Positions 54,144 through 63,007 of a DNA stretch of 64,000 bases are shown one piece after another. Source of the DNA: Gimesia algae. Lineage in GTDB: Bacteria > Planctomycetota > Planctomycetia > Planctomycetales > Planctomycetaceae. Each line of letters starts with the position of its first letter. The stretch's first letter is position 1. The translations under genes were made by a program, and so were the position numbers. The notes beneath the pieces are model-generated. The model was not told the DNA's origin, made no database searches, and saw only the letters and a list, made by a program, of their open reading frames with translations. The stretch is from contig NZ_CP036343.1 in NCBI RefSeq assembly GCF_007746795.1, positions 2,531,369 to 2,595,368 on the forward strand. The letters run 5' to 3'.

Positions 54144-55694
54144 TCATCGACCGACCGTCAGCACAACCGTCGCGCCTTTTTGCCGAAACGGTGACTGCAT
54201 GTAGCCGGTCGTAGGCAGATCTACCTGAATATGCAATCGCTGCCGCTGTCCCTCCGTTTCGACAGCATAGCCCAGCAGACGGTTGGAAATGTCCTCCCCG
54301 GCCGCCCGGACCTCGGTGACCTCGACAGAGTTGATAATCTGCCAGTCCTCCGGCAGATCGACGACAATCAGTGCGCGATCGTTAAACAGCTGTTTGTTCG
54401 AGGCCAGATCAGCGTGATACGTATCGGTATATTCGCTCTTTAATTGCAGGTTCGACAATACCGCACTGATCTGTAACTGATCGGGCTCGCTGCGCGTCGT
54501 CGTAATTTCAAAAGGTGGTTTGGTGAACGCCTCTGAAACAATCAGCGCAGGGTCTCCAAACAGGATCCGCGCCGCGGTCCCCTTGAGCATCACATCGCTG
54601 GGAGTCCATTTCGGAGAGGGCATCTGATCCACAAACGGCTTGAGTTCAGGCAGCCTTCCCCCATTCCCCAGGATCACGCCGTTATGCGTGTGCCGCATGA
54701 CATCGCCCAGCGAACTTCCAGTATAGGCCAGGTATTCCATTTCCTGGTAAACCGGAATCCCGTGATCAGGATGCAGGGCGGCCAGGTAGGCGATGATACT
54801 GTTATCGAGCAGGTTCAGGCAAAAGCTTTTTTCTGCAGAGACGGTCTTACTCTCAACCTTCCCCTGCGCCGTCCATTGTTTAAACCAGCGACCGGTGACC
54901 CCCGTATAACAGGCACCGTTAAATATTACACTGGGAGAAAGTTTCAGTTGTTTCGCCTGCTGACCTTGCAGTCCGTCGATCACCCCGTCCGGATCGCCAT
55001 GCCCGCCCAGATGAATCAACCCTGCTCCCTGCAACGCATCCAGTCGGCTGTCGGTAAATCCGTCTGCACCATGCGAAATACTCGCCAGTGCTGTCCGCTC
55101 CTGATAAACGGGAATCATAAAACAACCCGCATGCTGCAGGAACTGGCTCCGGGGAGCCTGGGGATTGGGGCCGAAATTATCAATCAGCTTACCCGGTAAA
55201 GTGGATTCACCATTCACGGCTCTGGCAGTCCGCTCCACGAATGAAGTGACAGCGTCTGGATTCGCACCGGTAATAAATCCACTGCTCACATCAACGAGTG
55301 GGTCATCATCAATCCGGGTGGTCAATGCCAGCCATTTCCAGGCAAAGTTCACATCAAGTTCGTCCGGCTTGATAAAGATGAGCGCATACCGCGGCTGTAT
55401 TGTTTTGAGTTGTTCCAGAACCGATTCAACATTGTCGGTAGAAAACTTCAAATAAGTGGCTTCCGAATGCAGGGCCTGGGCTTTCTGAATTGCCTGATGG
55501 TAATCGCGATCGGCGGCTGCAGTCGCCAGAATCACATAGGGGCCTGAACTGTCCAGTCGCACGGACAAAGGTTGACGCGGCTTTGAGAACGCGAATGGCT
55601 GACAGGCGAAGAGCACTACAAAACTGGAAACAGCAATTCCAGCCAGACTCAGGGTCCAGATCAAAGTCTGACGTTTGTGTGACTGCATCACCAT
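54144..55694 (-). CDS. Caspase/gingipain-like (clan CD, C25-like) exported protein
   Basis: 516 residues; the ATG at 55694 has AGGAAA upstream. The N-terminal hydrophobic segment (about 10-30) looks like a signal or anchor. The catalytic pattern of clan CD is visible: GLIHLGGHGDPDGV (His about 232) and SVIFNGACYTG (Cys about 262). The C-terminal part of the domain has ILFGDPALIV, the feature of the C25 (gingipain) family. A beta-sandwich-like tail (about 400-516) follows. It could be a cysteine protease active in the periplasm or outside; whether it is active is unknown. Its neighbours are a small membrane protein and a DUF2089 regulator. Confidence 0.68.
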   Translation of the reverse strand: MVMQSHKRQTLIWTLSLAGIAVSSFVVLFACQPFAFSKPRQPLSVRLDSSGPYVILATAAADRDYHQAIQKAQALHSEATYLKFSTDNVESVLEQLKTIQPRYALIFIKPDELDVNFAWKWLALTTRIDDDPLVDVSSGFITGANPDAVTSFVERTARAVNGESTLPGKLIDNFGPNPQAPRSQFLQHAGCFMIPVYQERTALASISHGADGFTDSRLDALQGAGLIHLGGHGDPDGVIDGLQGQQAKQLKLSPSVIFNGACYTGVTGRWFKQWTAQGKVESKTVSAEKSFCLNLLDNSIIAYLAALHPDHGIPVYQEMEYLAYTGSSLGDVMRHTHNGVILGNGGRLPELKPFVDQMPSPKWTPSDVMLKGTAARILFGDPALIVSEAFTKPPFEITTTRSEPDQLQISAVLSNLQLKSEYTDTYHADLASNKQLFNDRALIVVDLPEDWQIINSVEVTEVRAAGEDISNRLLGYAVETEGQRQRLHIQVDLPTTGYMQSPFRQKGATVVLTVGR

Positions 55695-55711
55695 AGTTCA
55701 TTTCCTGTCAT

Positions 55712-56071
55712 TCAGCCGACACGAATCGATTCAGCGGCGATGCGTCGGTTTTCTGCCTGTTGATAATTTTTGCGAATCACCGGAATCAGTGCGCCGTTGA
55801 CGATTGCAAAAACGAATCCCGCCATCAGAAACGGATACCAAATCCCATACGGTTGTCCTTTCAACAATGCGAATAGACCAGTCGCTATCAGAAGCAGTCC
55901 GATGATGGCAAACAGGAACATCCCGCCGAGGATGACTTTGCGTCCCTTCCCGCGCGGAGACAGAATTCCGAACAGAGCCCCCCATATGCCGCACAATGCT
56001 CCCCCGCCACCGCCGACAATCGCCCCGAACCAGGCGCCAAATGTAACAGGATCAAACCAGGGTGCATCCAT
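55712..56071 (-). CDS. Small membrane protein with Gly-rich helices
   Basis: 119 residues; AAGAGGAA upstream of the ATG. Three hydrophobic segments: GAIVGGGGGALCGIWGALFG (Gly-zipper type), GGMFLFAIIGLLLIATGLFA and PFLMAGFVFAIVNGALIPV. No family recognised; Gly-zipper segments of this kind help helix packing. It is cotranscribed with the C25-like gene after it (gap 17 bases), so a functional link is likely. Confidence 0.7.
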   Translation of the reverse strand: MDAPWFDPVTFGAWFGAIVGGGGGALCGIWGALFGILSPRGKGRKVILGGMFLFAIIGLLLIATGLFALLKGQPYGIWYPFLMAGFVFAIVNGALIPVIRKNYQQAENRRIAAESIRVG

Positions 56072-56182
56072 AATGCTATTCCTCTTGCCTCCAGACTGTG
56101 TCCAGAATTAGTAAAGCGTCTCCAGGTCTATTGGGACCGAGTCTCTAAGATTGTCAGACGCTATGGTTCAATGTGAATCGCT

Positions 56183-56539
56183 CTAGTGAGTCGATCGATG
56201 TAATTCGAGAATGCTCTGCGCCGCTGCTCCCGTGAGCTGGCCGGTTTCAACAAGATTGGCCAGCAGATTCGCCATTTCATCGCGCTCACGGTTTTCGACC
56301 AGCATCTCCAGCCGCACGATCAGTTTATCCAGCCGTGCTCGCACTGTCGGATAGCTGATACCGTAATAACGGGCCACTTGTTTCAACGAACCCGACGCCA
56401 GCACCAGCTGCAATATGAACTCCAGATTCTCCTGATCCAGAGTCAGCAGGGGATGCTCCGGTCGGTGGGTTTGACCAGAAACCAGCCGCGACGGGACGGA
56501 CATTTCCTTTACAGATTCAGATAGCTTGACATCGTTCAT
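56183..56539 (-). CDS. DUF2089-family helix-turn-helix protein
   Basis: 118 residues. LTLDQENLEFILQLVLASGS then LKQVARYYGISYPTVRARLD is the DUF2089 pattern (a C-terminal-type HTH that includes GISYPTVRARLDKLI). Such proteins are small DNA-binding regulators, often encoded beside membrane proteins of unknown role, as here. The zinc-ribbon found at the N-terminus of longer members is missing. It probably regulates the two genes that follow. Confidence 0.82.
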   Translation of the reverse strand: MNDVKLSESVKEMSVPSRLVSGQTHRPEHPLLTLDQENLEFILQLVLASGSLKQVARYYGISYPTVRARLDKLIVRLEMLVENRERDEMANLLANLVETGQLTGAAAQSILELHRSTH

Positions 56540-56669
56540 GTTTAATATTATTCAACACAACTTTAATATTGTAAATAACAATTTCAAATTATTTGAATAA
56601 TTATTAAAATTAGCTCCAAATCTCAGACAGACAAGACTGTCGATTTCCAACCCCAACGACCAGCAAAGA

Positions 56670-56692
56670 CTTTCGTGTTGTTCGTGGTAGAG
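56670..56692 (+). repeat. Solo repeat arm TTTCGTGTTGTTCGTGGTAG
   Basis: A right-type arm of the intergenic repeat family, with a second weak CGTGGAATTTTTCGTAG string at 56710. It lies upstream of the Gfo/Idh/MocA gene. Confidence 0.6.
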
Positions 56693-56828
56693 AACTCCAT
56701 ATCTTCCGTACGTGGAATTTTTCGTAGTCCCCACAGTTTTCTTTTGCCCCGCGTTCCCTGTCCCCTATAATCAAAGTTCGTCTATCTGTTTCCTCCACCA
56801 TGTCCCACCAGTCAGGAGCACACCTACC

Positions 56829-58139
56829 ATGGATCGCAGGACGTTTCTACAGGGTTCAGCCGCCGGGCTGGCCTCACTCTCTCTGGAACAGGTTGCCAAA
56901 GCCGCTGCCAGCGAACGCATTCGTGTCGGCATGATTGGTGCTGGCGGTCGCGCCTCAGCCCTCAACCGTCACTTCGCGGAAAATCCCCATGCCGAAATCG
57001 TCACGATCGCCGAGATCGATTCCGCCCGGCTCGGCAACACTGTGGACACCGTGACGAAACTGCAGGGTAAACAACCTGCCGTCACGCAGGATTTTCGTCA
57101 CCTGCTCGATGACAACAGTCTCGACGCCATTGTGGTCGGTGCCCCCGATCACTGGCATGCGATCCCCACCATCCTCGCCTGCCAGGCTGGCAAAGATGTC
57201 TATGTCGAAAAACCGGACGGCCACAACATCGTCGAAGGCCAGCGAATGGTCGCCGCAATGAAGAAACACAATCGCGTCGTGCAGATGGGTTCGCAGCACC
57301 GTTCCACCGAACGCCTCAAATCAGCACTTGACTACATTCGCAGCGGTGCCCTGGGTCGCTGCCTGGTCGCGAAAGCCTGGGAAAGTACGAAGCAGGGAAA
57401 TATCGGCAACCCGCCGGATGGCACGCCTCCCGAAACCGTCGATTACGACATGTGGCTCGGCTCGGCGAAAAAACGTCCCTTCAATAAAAACCGCTTCCAC
57501 GGACGCTGGCGCTGGTTCCACGATTATGGCACCGGTGATCTGGGCAATGACGGCGTGCATCGTCTCGACATGGCGTTCGCTGCGCTGAATGCTGCCTGCG
57601 AAGTGCAGGGAGACGCTGCGATTTCACTCCCCTCAAAAATCTCCGCGACCGGCGGCAAATGGTATTTCGACGACATGCAGGAATGGCCCGATACCCTGCA
57701 GGTCACTTACGAATACCAGAGCAAAACACCCAAGATTCTGACCTACGAAATGCGAATCTGGGCTCCCTATCATTATCATGGCGAATCAGAAGGCGCTGTC
57801 ATCTATGGTGACAAAGCTCACATGACCATCGGCAACAGCCGCTGGCGCGTCTACGGAGAACGCGGCAAACTGATCAAGGAAGTCAAAGGGGATAGCGACG
57901 CGACACCGCATGTGGCCAACTTCCTCGACTGCATCAAGACCCGGAGCAAACCAGCCTGCGATCTGGAGACAGTCGGCCACCCGGCTTCGGTGCTCTGTCA
58001 CGCCGGCAACATCGCCGCCCGCGTCGGTCGCACACTGGTTCTCGATCCGAAAACTGAAACCTTCGAAAACGACGACGCTGCCAACCAGCTCCGCGGCCGC
58101 GAAGAATGGCGCAAACCCTGGGTCTTGCCCGAAGTCTGA
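56829..58139 (+). CDS. Exported Gfo/Idh/MocA-family oxidoreductase
   Basis: 436 residues from the ATG at 56829; the frame is open to 56712 but only this ATG has AGGAG (11 bases away). A twin-arginine leader (MDRRTFLQGSAAGLASLSL) is followed by the Rossmann NAD(P) domain (IRVGMIGAGGRASALNRHF), IVVGAPDHWHAIPTILACQA then GKDVYVEKP (the family EKP signature), and the C-terminal substrate domain. These enzymes oxidise or reduce sugars and inositols. The exported form is typical of planctomycetes and is presumed to act on polysaccharide-derived sugars. It is followed by copy C of the repeat. Confidence 0.93.
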   Translation: MDRRTFLQGSAAGLASLSLEQVAKAAASERIRVGMIGAGGRASALNRHFAENPHAEIVTIAEIDSARLGNTVDTVTKLQGKQPAVTQDFRHLLDDNSLDAIVVGAPDHWHAIPTILACQAGKDVYVEKPDGHNIVEGQRMVAAMKKHNRVVQMGSQHRSTERLKSALDYIRSGALGRCLVAKAWESTKQGNIGNPPDGTPPETVDYDMWLGSAKKRPFNKNRFHGRWRWFHDYGTGDLGNDGVHRLDMAFAALNAACEVQGDAAISLPSKISATGGKWYFDDMQEWPDTLQVTYEYQSKTPKILTYEMRIWAPYHYHGESEGAVIYGDKAHMTIGNSRWRVYGERGKLIKEVKGDSDATPHVANFLDCIKTRSKPACDLETVGHPASVLCHAGNIAARVGRTLVLDPKTETFENDDAANQLRGREEWRKPWVLPEV

Positions 58140-58151
58140 TCCTGATCAAAC

Positions 58152-58408
58152 AAAAAAGGGTCGGCCCGAATAAAATTCGGGCCGAGCGTAGCGAGCAGAA
58201 GGTTGCAGCTCACGAGATCAATTTACAACAGAGAAACCCACCTGTTCGATAAAAAGAGCTTGAGGCACACCCACACTCTACAACATCTACCCCACAACCT
58301 CCTGTTGCCTCCAGCAATATCGGATTACATCCGATACCACCCAACTTCTCTACCACACCCCCACCAGCAAATTTTCGTGTCGTTTCGTGTCTTTCGTGGT
58401 AGCAAAAA
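58152..58408 (+). repeat. Composite intergenic repeat (copy C)
   Basis: GGCCCGAATAAAATTCGGGCC starts the core; GAGCGTAGCGAGCAGAAGG, CACAACCTCCTGTTGCCTCC and CGGATTACATCCGATACC follow. The right arm has two units (TTTTCGTGTCGTTTCGTGTC) and GTGGTAGCAAAA. The left arm is absent. It lies between the Gfo/Idh/MocA stop and the membrane-protein gene. Confidence 0.85.
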
Positions 58409-58462
58409 ACAAAGAGTCCGTTTCGTTTTGCAATCATCGCAGCCCGCGTTACACTGGCTGGA

Positions 58463-60304
58463 ATGATTTCACTGATTATCACACTCCTGTTCTACAGCAT
58501 TGCGGGACTGATCGTCTTCCGTCGCGTTCCAGCGACAGCGCGCCTCATCGCCTGGGGCAGTCTACCCATCGTCTGGGTTTCGCTCCTCGGAATCAGTGGT
58601 CTTCTGCAGACACTTCTCAGGCTGCCGTCGCTGATTCCTCTGCTCCTGCTGTTTGCAGGAATGATCTTCTACCTCTTCCGTCTGCAGCCGCTGGCTAAAT
58701 CGTCTGTCTCGCTTCCGTCACCGGTACTCTGGATCCTTCTATTAACAGTACTCACCGAATGCGGCGTTGCCGTGCTGGTTCACACGCGCGTCCCCTGGGG
58801 GAGCTGGGATCCGATGTTTACCTGGATCATGCGGGGCCGCTTTCTTGTCGATGGCGGTGCGATGTGGGTGCAGGGTTTCAGTAATGATCTCGCTCTGCTC
58901 CACCCCGATTATCCGCCCCTGTTTTCCTGGGCTCTGGTTCCTCTCTGGAGTCTGGATGACAGCGGTTCGTCACTGGCGGTCGCTGCGCTCACCCTTCCCT
59001 GCTTCAGCGGGCTCGCATTCATTCTCGCAGGCTGGTGGGATGCGCTCGGAAGAAAATCGTCTCTCTGGGCCGCCTTCACTCTGGCGGTGATTCTGAGTAC
59101 TCCTTTTCTGATCTATCTGCACGCCGTCAAATCTCTCGACTTCATGCTCGCCTATGCGATTCTCACGTCTCTCGCCTGGTATTATTACGCAATGATTTCG
59201 CAGCAGCGACTGGCCTGGTCGATATTCGGTTTCATGGTGGTCTGGTCAGCGCTCGTCAAAAATGAGGGGCAACTCTGGATACTCTCCTGCTTCGGTTCCC
59301 TGATCCTGATCAGACTCAGCCATTCGTTCCTGGAAACACCAGAGCAGCAGACAGCCGAAAAAAGTAAAATTTCCATGCTGCCCGACCTGCTCAAAGGTGC
59401 TGCGATTCCTTTCCTGTTTCTGATCTGGTTCAAAGTCAGCCTGGCCCCCCCTAATGATTTAATCGAACCGCAGCGGGCCTTCGAAATCAGTCAGGTCATC
59501 CAACCTGAAGTCTTTATGAATCCCTATGGGCTTCTGATCCGCCTCGATCAGGTCGAATCCCCCGAATGGCATCAGATTATCTGGAGCCATTTCTGGAACG
59601 TACTGTTTGACTGGAAAACCGAAGCGATCCTGCTCTGGTCCATTGTAGCGTTGTTTCTGATCAATTTTTTCCGGCGCCAGCATCGACTGCCGCGGTTACT
59701 GCTGGCGGTGGGCTTTCAGTTGGGCGGTTATTATGCGGTTTACCTGCTGACTCCTTACAATCCGTACTGGCACGTTTCGACCTCCATGAATCGTCTGCTG
59801 CTGCACATTGCACCCGCGGCACTCTGCCTGCTCGGGTTTGCCCTGTATCGTATTTCGCCAACGGCAGGAGAAACACTCCCACACAAACAATCCCTGCGAC
59901 TGGGATTACTATTAAGCCTGTCTCTGCTCGGGCCGCTGTTCTGCTTTTATCAGATTCAGAGCAACGCCTTTCCCTGGGATTTCCCCAATGAATCACTCAC
60001 GGAAGAAGCCCGGTTGAAGGAACTACAGTTCCCCCGTGTCCCCCAGGCAACATTCATTACCGATCAATTCGAACCGGCGACTCTGTACCGCATGCAGTTC
60101 GCCGCGCTGCCCACCGTACTGCTCGTCGATCGGCGGGCACCCGTTCTGATCGCGCGTTTTCCAACAGAACAGGAGCTCAAAGCTTATTGCACCGCAAACG
60201 GCTGGGATCTCAAACAGCATCAGGGAGGACTGGGCTGGGCCGAGTCCACTAATCCACAAGGCCCCCTGCCACACATGGAACGCATTCTGGAACAGAGCAG
60301 ATAG
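58463..60304 (+). CDS. GT-C-like multi-pass membrane protein
   Basis: 613 residues with about 12 transmembrane helices. Between the second and third helix pairs GSWDPMFTWIMRGRFLVDGG and HPDYPPLFSWALVPLW contain the Asp and YPP pattern found in GT-C glycosyltransferases (PMT/ArnT-like), and WSALVKNEGQLWIL carries the KNEG motif common to the superfamily. The C-terminal soluble part (about 500-613) ends in a small domain. It probably transfers a sugar from a lipid-phosphate donor on the outer side of the membrane. It converges with the DUF1338 gene (20-base gap). Confidence 0.65.
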   Translation: MISLIITLLFYSIAGLIVFRRVPATARLIAWGSLPIVWVSLLGISGLLQTLLRLPSLIPLLLLFAGMIFYLFRLQPLAKSSVSLPSPVLWILLLTVLTECGVAVLVHTRVPWGSWDPMFTWIMRGRFLVDGGAMWVQGFSNDLALLHPDYPPLFSWALVPLWSLDDSGSSLAVAALTLPCFSGLAFILAGWWDALGRKSSLWAAFTLAVILSTPFLIYLHAVKSLDFMLAYAILTSLAWYYYAMISQQRLAWSIFGFMVVWSALVKNEGQLWILSCFGSLILIRLSHSFLETPEQQTAEKSKISMLPDLLKGAAIPFLFLIWFKVSLAPPNDLIEPQRAFEISQVIQPEVFMNPYGLLIRLDQVESPEWHQIIWSHFWNVLFDWKTEAILLWSIVALFLINFFRRQHRLPRLLLAVGFQLGGYYAVYLLTPYNPYWHVSTSMNRLLLHIAPAALCLLGFALYRISPTAGETLPHKQSLRLGLLLSLSLLGPLFCFYQIQSNAFPWDFPNESLTEEARLKELQFPRVPQATFITDQFEPATLYRMQFAALPTVLLVDRRAPVLIARFPTEQELKAYCTANGWDLKQHQGGLGWAESTNPQGPLPHMERILEQSR

Positions 60305-60324
60305 AACCAGAATACGCTATGGGA

Positions 60325-61689
60325 CTATTTTTTCTGCTGTGTCAGCGGATTGGTTTCCAGAATGATCTCATTGATACCAGTCTGATTGAAGCCTTTAAAC
60401 CCTTCTTCGCGCTGCAGAATCTCCAGATGCGAGCCGATGGCTCCCTGCAGCCGAAAGCGGTCTGCCGCCTCTTCGTTGATCATACCTTCATCCAGCAAAG
60501 ACTGAATCCGCGCTTCCTTAACAGGCCAGATTTCTCCTGCCGTAAACGCCTGCTTGAGATGGGGCAGGTCCGTAAAGGGTTTCATCGTTTTGACTGCATT
60601 TTCGTCTGCCAGTTGTTCGCGTGCTGCGTCAAAGTCGAACTGGCATTCCAGGTGATGCATTCCCGCCTGCAGAAACGCTTCTCCATGCAGACGGCACCAG
60701 AGCCCGACAGTTCCCAGTTGCTTCAGTTCGGGCAATCGCTCATGCGCGAAATCCTGTGAAACTTCTTCCGGCGACAGATCCACATCGGCAAAGATCACAA
60801 CTCCTGCTGACGGCTGTTCCAGCACCTGCGCTCCCCAACCTGCTTCTTTCCCTGCATAGAAACGCTCCCGCAACTGGAATCCCAGCAGCTCAAGCACGGA
60901 AATCAGCCGCGAGAAATGTTGGCGACTCGAGCGATACGTATGGTGATCGTGATTCGCCCAGCCCATACCCATGGAATCCTGGCGTGCCTTCTGAATCCTG
61001 GCGACTCCATTGCGCTGCTGCCAGTAAGCCCGCTCCGCAGCAAAAAACAGATCACAGGTCCGATCGACTCCCAGGTCGTCAATCGCCGCTTTAATCAGAG
61101 ATTCCGCTGCGGTAAAACCGGCAACGTCATCGTCAAAATCACGCTTTCGTAATTGAAATGCTTCGGCATGTTTCAGCAGCCGTGACACATCAGCATCGGG
61201 TGCATTTGCTGCAGTAATTGGTGCACCGTGACGCTCAATCACATGCAGTTCGAGACCGTTTTCTGAGATCACAATCCGCTGTCGAACAGCAGATTCAACA
61301 CCACCTATCACAGGCAGTTCCAACTCACATTGATGAATGGTTAAAAAGTCCGCGACTGACTCCACGCGGACAAACAGTCGTTCCGTTTGCGCAGCGCTGG
61401 CCTGAATTGCGGGAAACATCGCCTCAGGATGCTGATATAAATGAGACTTTGAGTTTTCAACGGCGACATATCCGAGTTGAATGAGTTGCTGCTGCAGCGT
61501 TTCAGACCAGTTCAACTCCAGATGATCCACCCAGTCGGTTAATCGGGTTCCCGTTTTAAACTGTAAATGGTCCGCGAAGTCCTGAATCAACGCAGAATGT
61601 TTACAGAAGCCGGATATCCGCTCGTATAGAAACGCTGCCGTTTCCGGATATCGTTTCCAGTCATACGCCGTAAGTAATTCGTTGGACAT
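60325..61689 (-). CDS. DUF1338 2-oxoadipate dioxygenase/decarboxylase (HglS-like)
   Basis: 454 residues. The DUF1338 core has the metal-site region WANHDHHTYRSSRQHFSRL (about 245-263) and VLEQPSAGVVIFADVDLS (about 285-303), and C-terminal QRAAFTA-like helices. The characterised member, HglS of Pseudomonas putida, is an Fe(II) enzyme that turns 2-oxoadipate into D-2-hydroxyglutarate in lysine catabolism. The divergent neighbours (saccharopine dehydrogenase and an ALDH7-type dehydrogenase) provide the preceding steps, which strongly supports this role. ATG at 61689. Confidence 0.83.
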   Translation of the reverse strand: MSNELLTAYDWKRYPETAAFLYERISGFCKHSALIQDFADHLQFKTGTRLTDWVDHLELNWSETLQQQLIQLGYVAVENSKSHLYQHPEAMFPAIQASAAQTERLFVRVESVADFLTIHQCELELPVIGGVESAVRQRIVISENGLELHVIERHGAPITAANAPDADVSRLLKHAEAFQLRKRDFDDDVAGFTAAESLIKAAIDDLGVDRTCDLFFAAERAYWQQRNGVARIQKARQDSMGMGWANHDHHTYRSSRQHFSRLISVLELLGFQLRERFYAGKEAGWGAQVLEQPSAGVVIFADVDLSPEEVSQDFAHERLPELKQLGTVGLWCRLHGEAFLQAGMHHLECQFDFDAAREQLADENAVKTMKPFTDLPHLKQAFTAGEIWPVKEARIQSLLDEGMINEEAADRFRLQGAIGSHLEILQREEGFKGFNQTGINEIILETNPLTQQKK

Positions 61690-61875
61690 AACTTATCCCC
61701 TTTACATTTTCATTCTCTCATGCCAGACTGAAGAGTCAAGTCGCCATTCTCCTCTTAGTACGCAAAATGCAGGTAAAACAGAAAGTCAATCAGAAAAGTT
61801 CTTTTCAACGTATATAATCATAGTGAGCCTTCGACGAATAGACCACAACTTGAATCACTGACAGGAGGACCCGAA
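61690..61875. promoter_or_regulatory. Divergent control region of the lysine cluster
   Basis: TATAAT at 61813-61818 is a candidate -10 for the rightward unit; no clear -35 at standard spacing. AGGAGG at 61863-61868 is a strong ribosome site for the saccharopine dehydrogenase. No inverted repeat of note was seen. Confidence 0.4.
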
Positions 61876-63000
61876 ATGTCGCAGACTATTCTTTTAATCG
61901 GCGCAGGTAAAATCGGCCGCATGATCGCATCACTGCTGCATGCCAGCGGCGATTACCAGTTGCGCATCGCAGACCAGTTTCCCGCAGCATTAGAGCGCAT
62001 CCAGAAACGCCTGCCCGATGTGGAAACGCGGGCGCTCAATGCCGATTCTCATTCAGAGCTCCTGCAGTTGATGCAGGGTTGTACCGCCGTCATTTCCGCG
62101 CTTAGCTTTCGTGAGAACCCCGGAGTCGCCCGCGCCGCACTTGAAGCGGGCATCAACTATTTTGATCTGACTGAAGACCGCCAGACCACCGCCGCCGTCA
62201 AGGAAATTGCCTCAGGTGCTGCCGCCGGTCAGGTCTTCCTGCCACAGTCAGGGCTGGCACCCGGTTTTGTCACCATTGTCACCAAACATGTCATGGAATG
62301 GTTCGAAGAAATCGACACCGTCCGCATGCGCGTGGGTGCCCTGCCCCAGCACCCGACGAACGCGCTGGCCTACAACCTGACCTGGTCGACAGATGGCCTG
62401 ATTAACGAATACTGTAACCCCTGCGAAGTGATCCATTCGCATCACGTCAAAAATCACCTCCCCCTGGAGGGACTCGAACAGTTCACACTCGACGGCAATG
62501 TCTACGAAGCCTTCAATACCTCCGGTGGACTGGGCACGCTTTGTGAAACCATGCACGGCCAGGTGCGCGAGCTCAATTACAAAACGATCCGCTACCCCGG
62601 CCATCACATGCTGATGAAATTTCTACTGCAGGACCTGAGGCTCTCTGAACGGCGGGCCCTGCTCAAAGATGTCATGGAACATGCGATTCCTGTGACCTTC
62701 CAGGATGTGGTGGTCGTCTTCTGCACCGTGCGGGGTACCCGGAATGGTCAGTTCGTCGAAAAAAGCGATTTGCGAAAACTGTACGCCAAGGAAATCAATG
62801 GTGAAATCTGGAGTGCGATTCAGCTCACCACCGGTGCAGGTATCTGCGCCGTCGTCGATCTCGTCCAGCAACATCAACTGAAAGGGACCGGATTGATAAA
62901 ACAGGAAGAAATCCCTTTCGATCAGTTCATCAACAACCGGTTCGGCCAGTTCTACGAATCAGAAACCTTTGGACTCGAAAAATTGAATTCAGACAGGTAA
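61876..63000 (+). CDS. Saccharopine dehydrogenase (lysine catabolism)
   Basis: 374 residues. Rossmann NAD(P) motif MSQTILLIGAGKIGRMIASL, AVISALSFRENPGVARAALE then GINYFDLTEDRQT, GLAPGFVTIVTKHVM (about 130-145) and PGHHMLMKFLLQDL mark the saccharopine dehydrogenase family. In the catabolic direction it splits saccharopine to glutamate and 2-aminoadipate semialdehyde. The next gene (7 bases after) encodes the dehydrogenase that oxidises that semialdehyde, and the DUF1338 enzyme lies divergently. The lysine-ketoglutarate reductase that forms saccharopine is not inside the window. The start has AGGAGG upstream. Confidence 0.88.
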   Translation: MSQTILLIGAGKIGRMIASLLHASGDYQLRIADQFPAALERIQKRLPDVETRALNADSHSELLQLMQGCTAVISALSFRENPGVARAALEAGINYFDLTEDRQTTAAVKEIASGAAAGQVFLPQSGLAPGFVTIVTKHVMEWFEEIDTVRMRVGALPQHPTNALAYNLTWSTDGLINEYCNPCEVIHSHHVKNHLPLEGLEQFTLDGNVYEAFNTSGGLGTLCETMHGQVRELNYKTIRYPGHHMLMKFLLQDLRLSERRALLKDVMEHAIPVTFQDVVVVFCTVRGTRNGQFVEKSDLRKLYAKEINGEIWSAIQLTTGAGICAVVDLVQQHQLKGTGLIKQEEIPFDQFINNRFGQFYESETFGLEKLNSDR

Positions 63001-63007
63001 GGATCTC

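Noticed and set aside
48371-58408. CRISPR array in the repeat-rich gaps
   Set aside because: Repeats are far apart, of different lengths and have no regular spacers; no cas gene is present.
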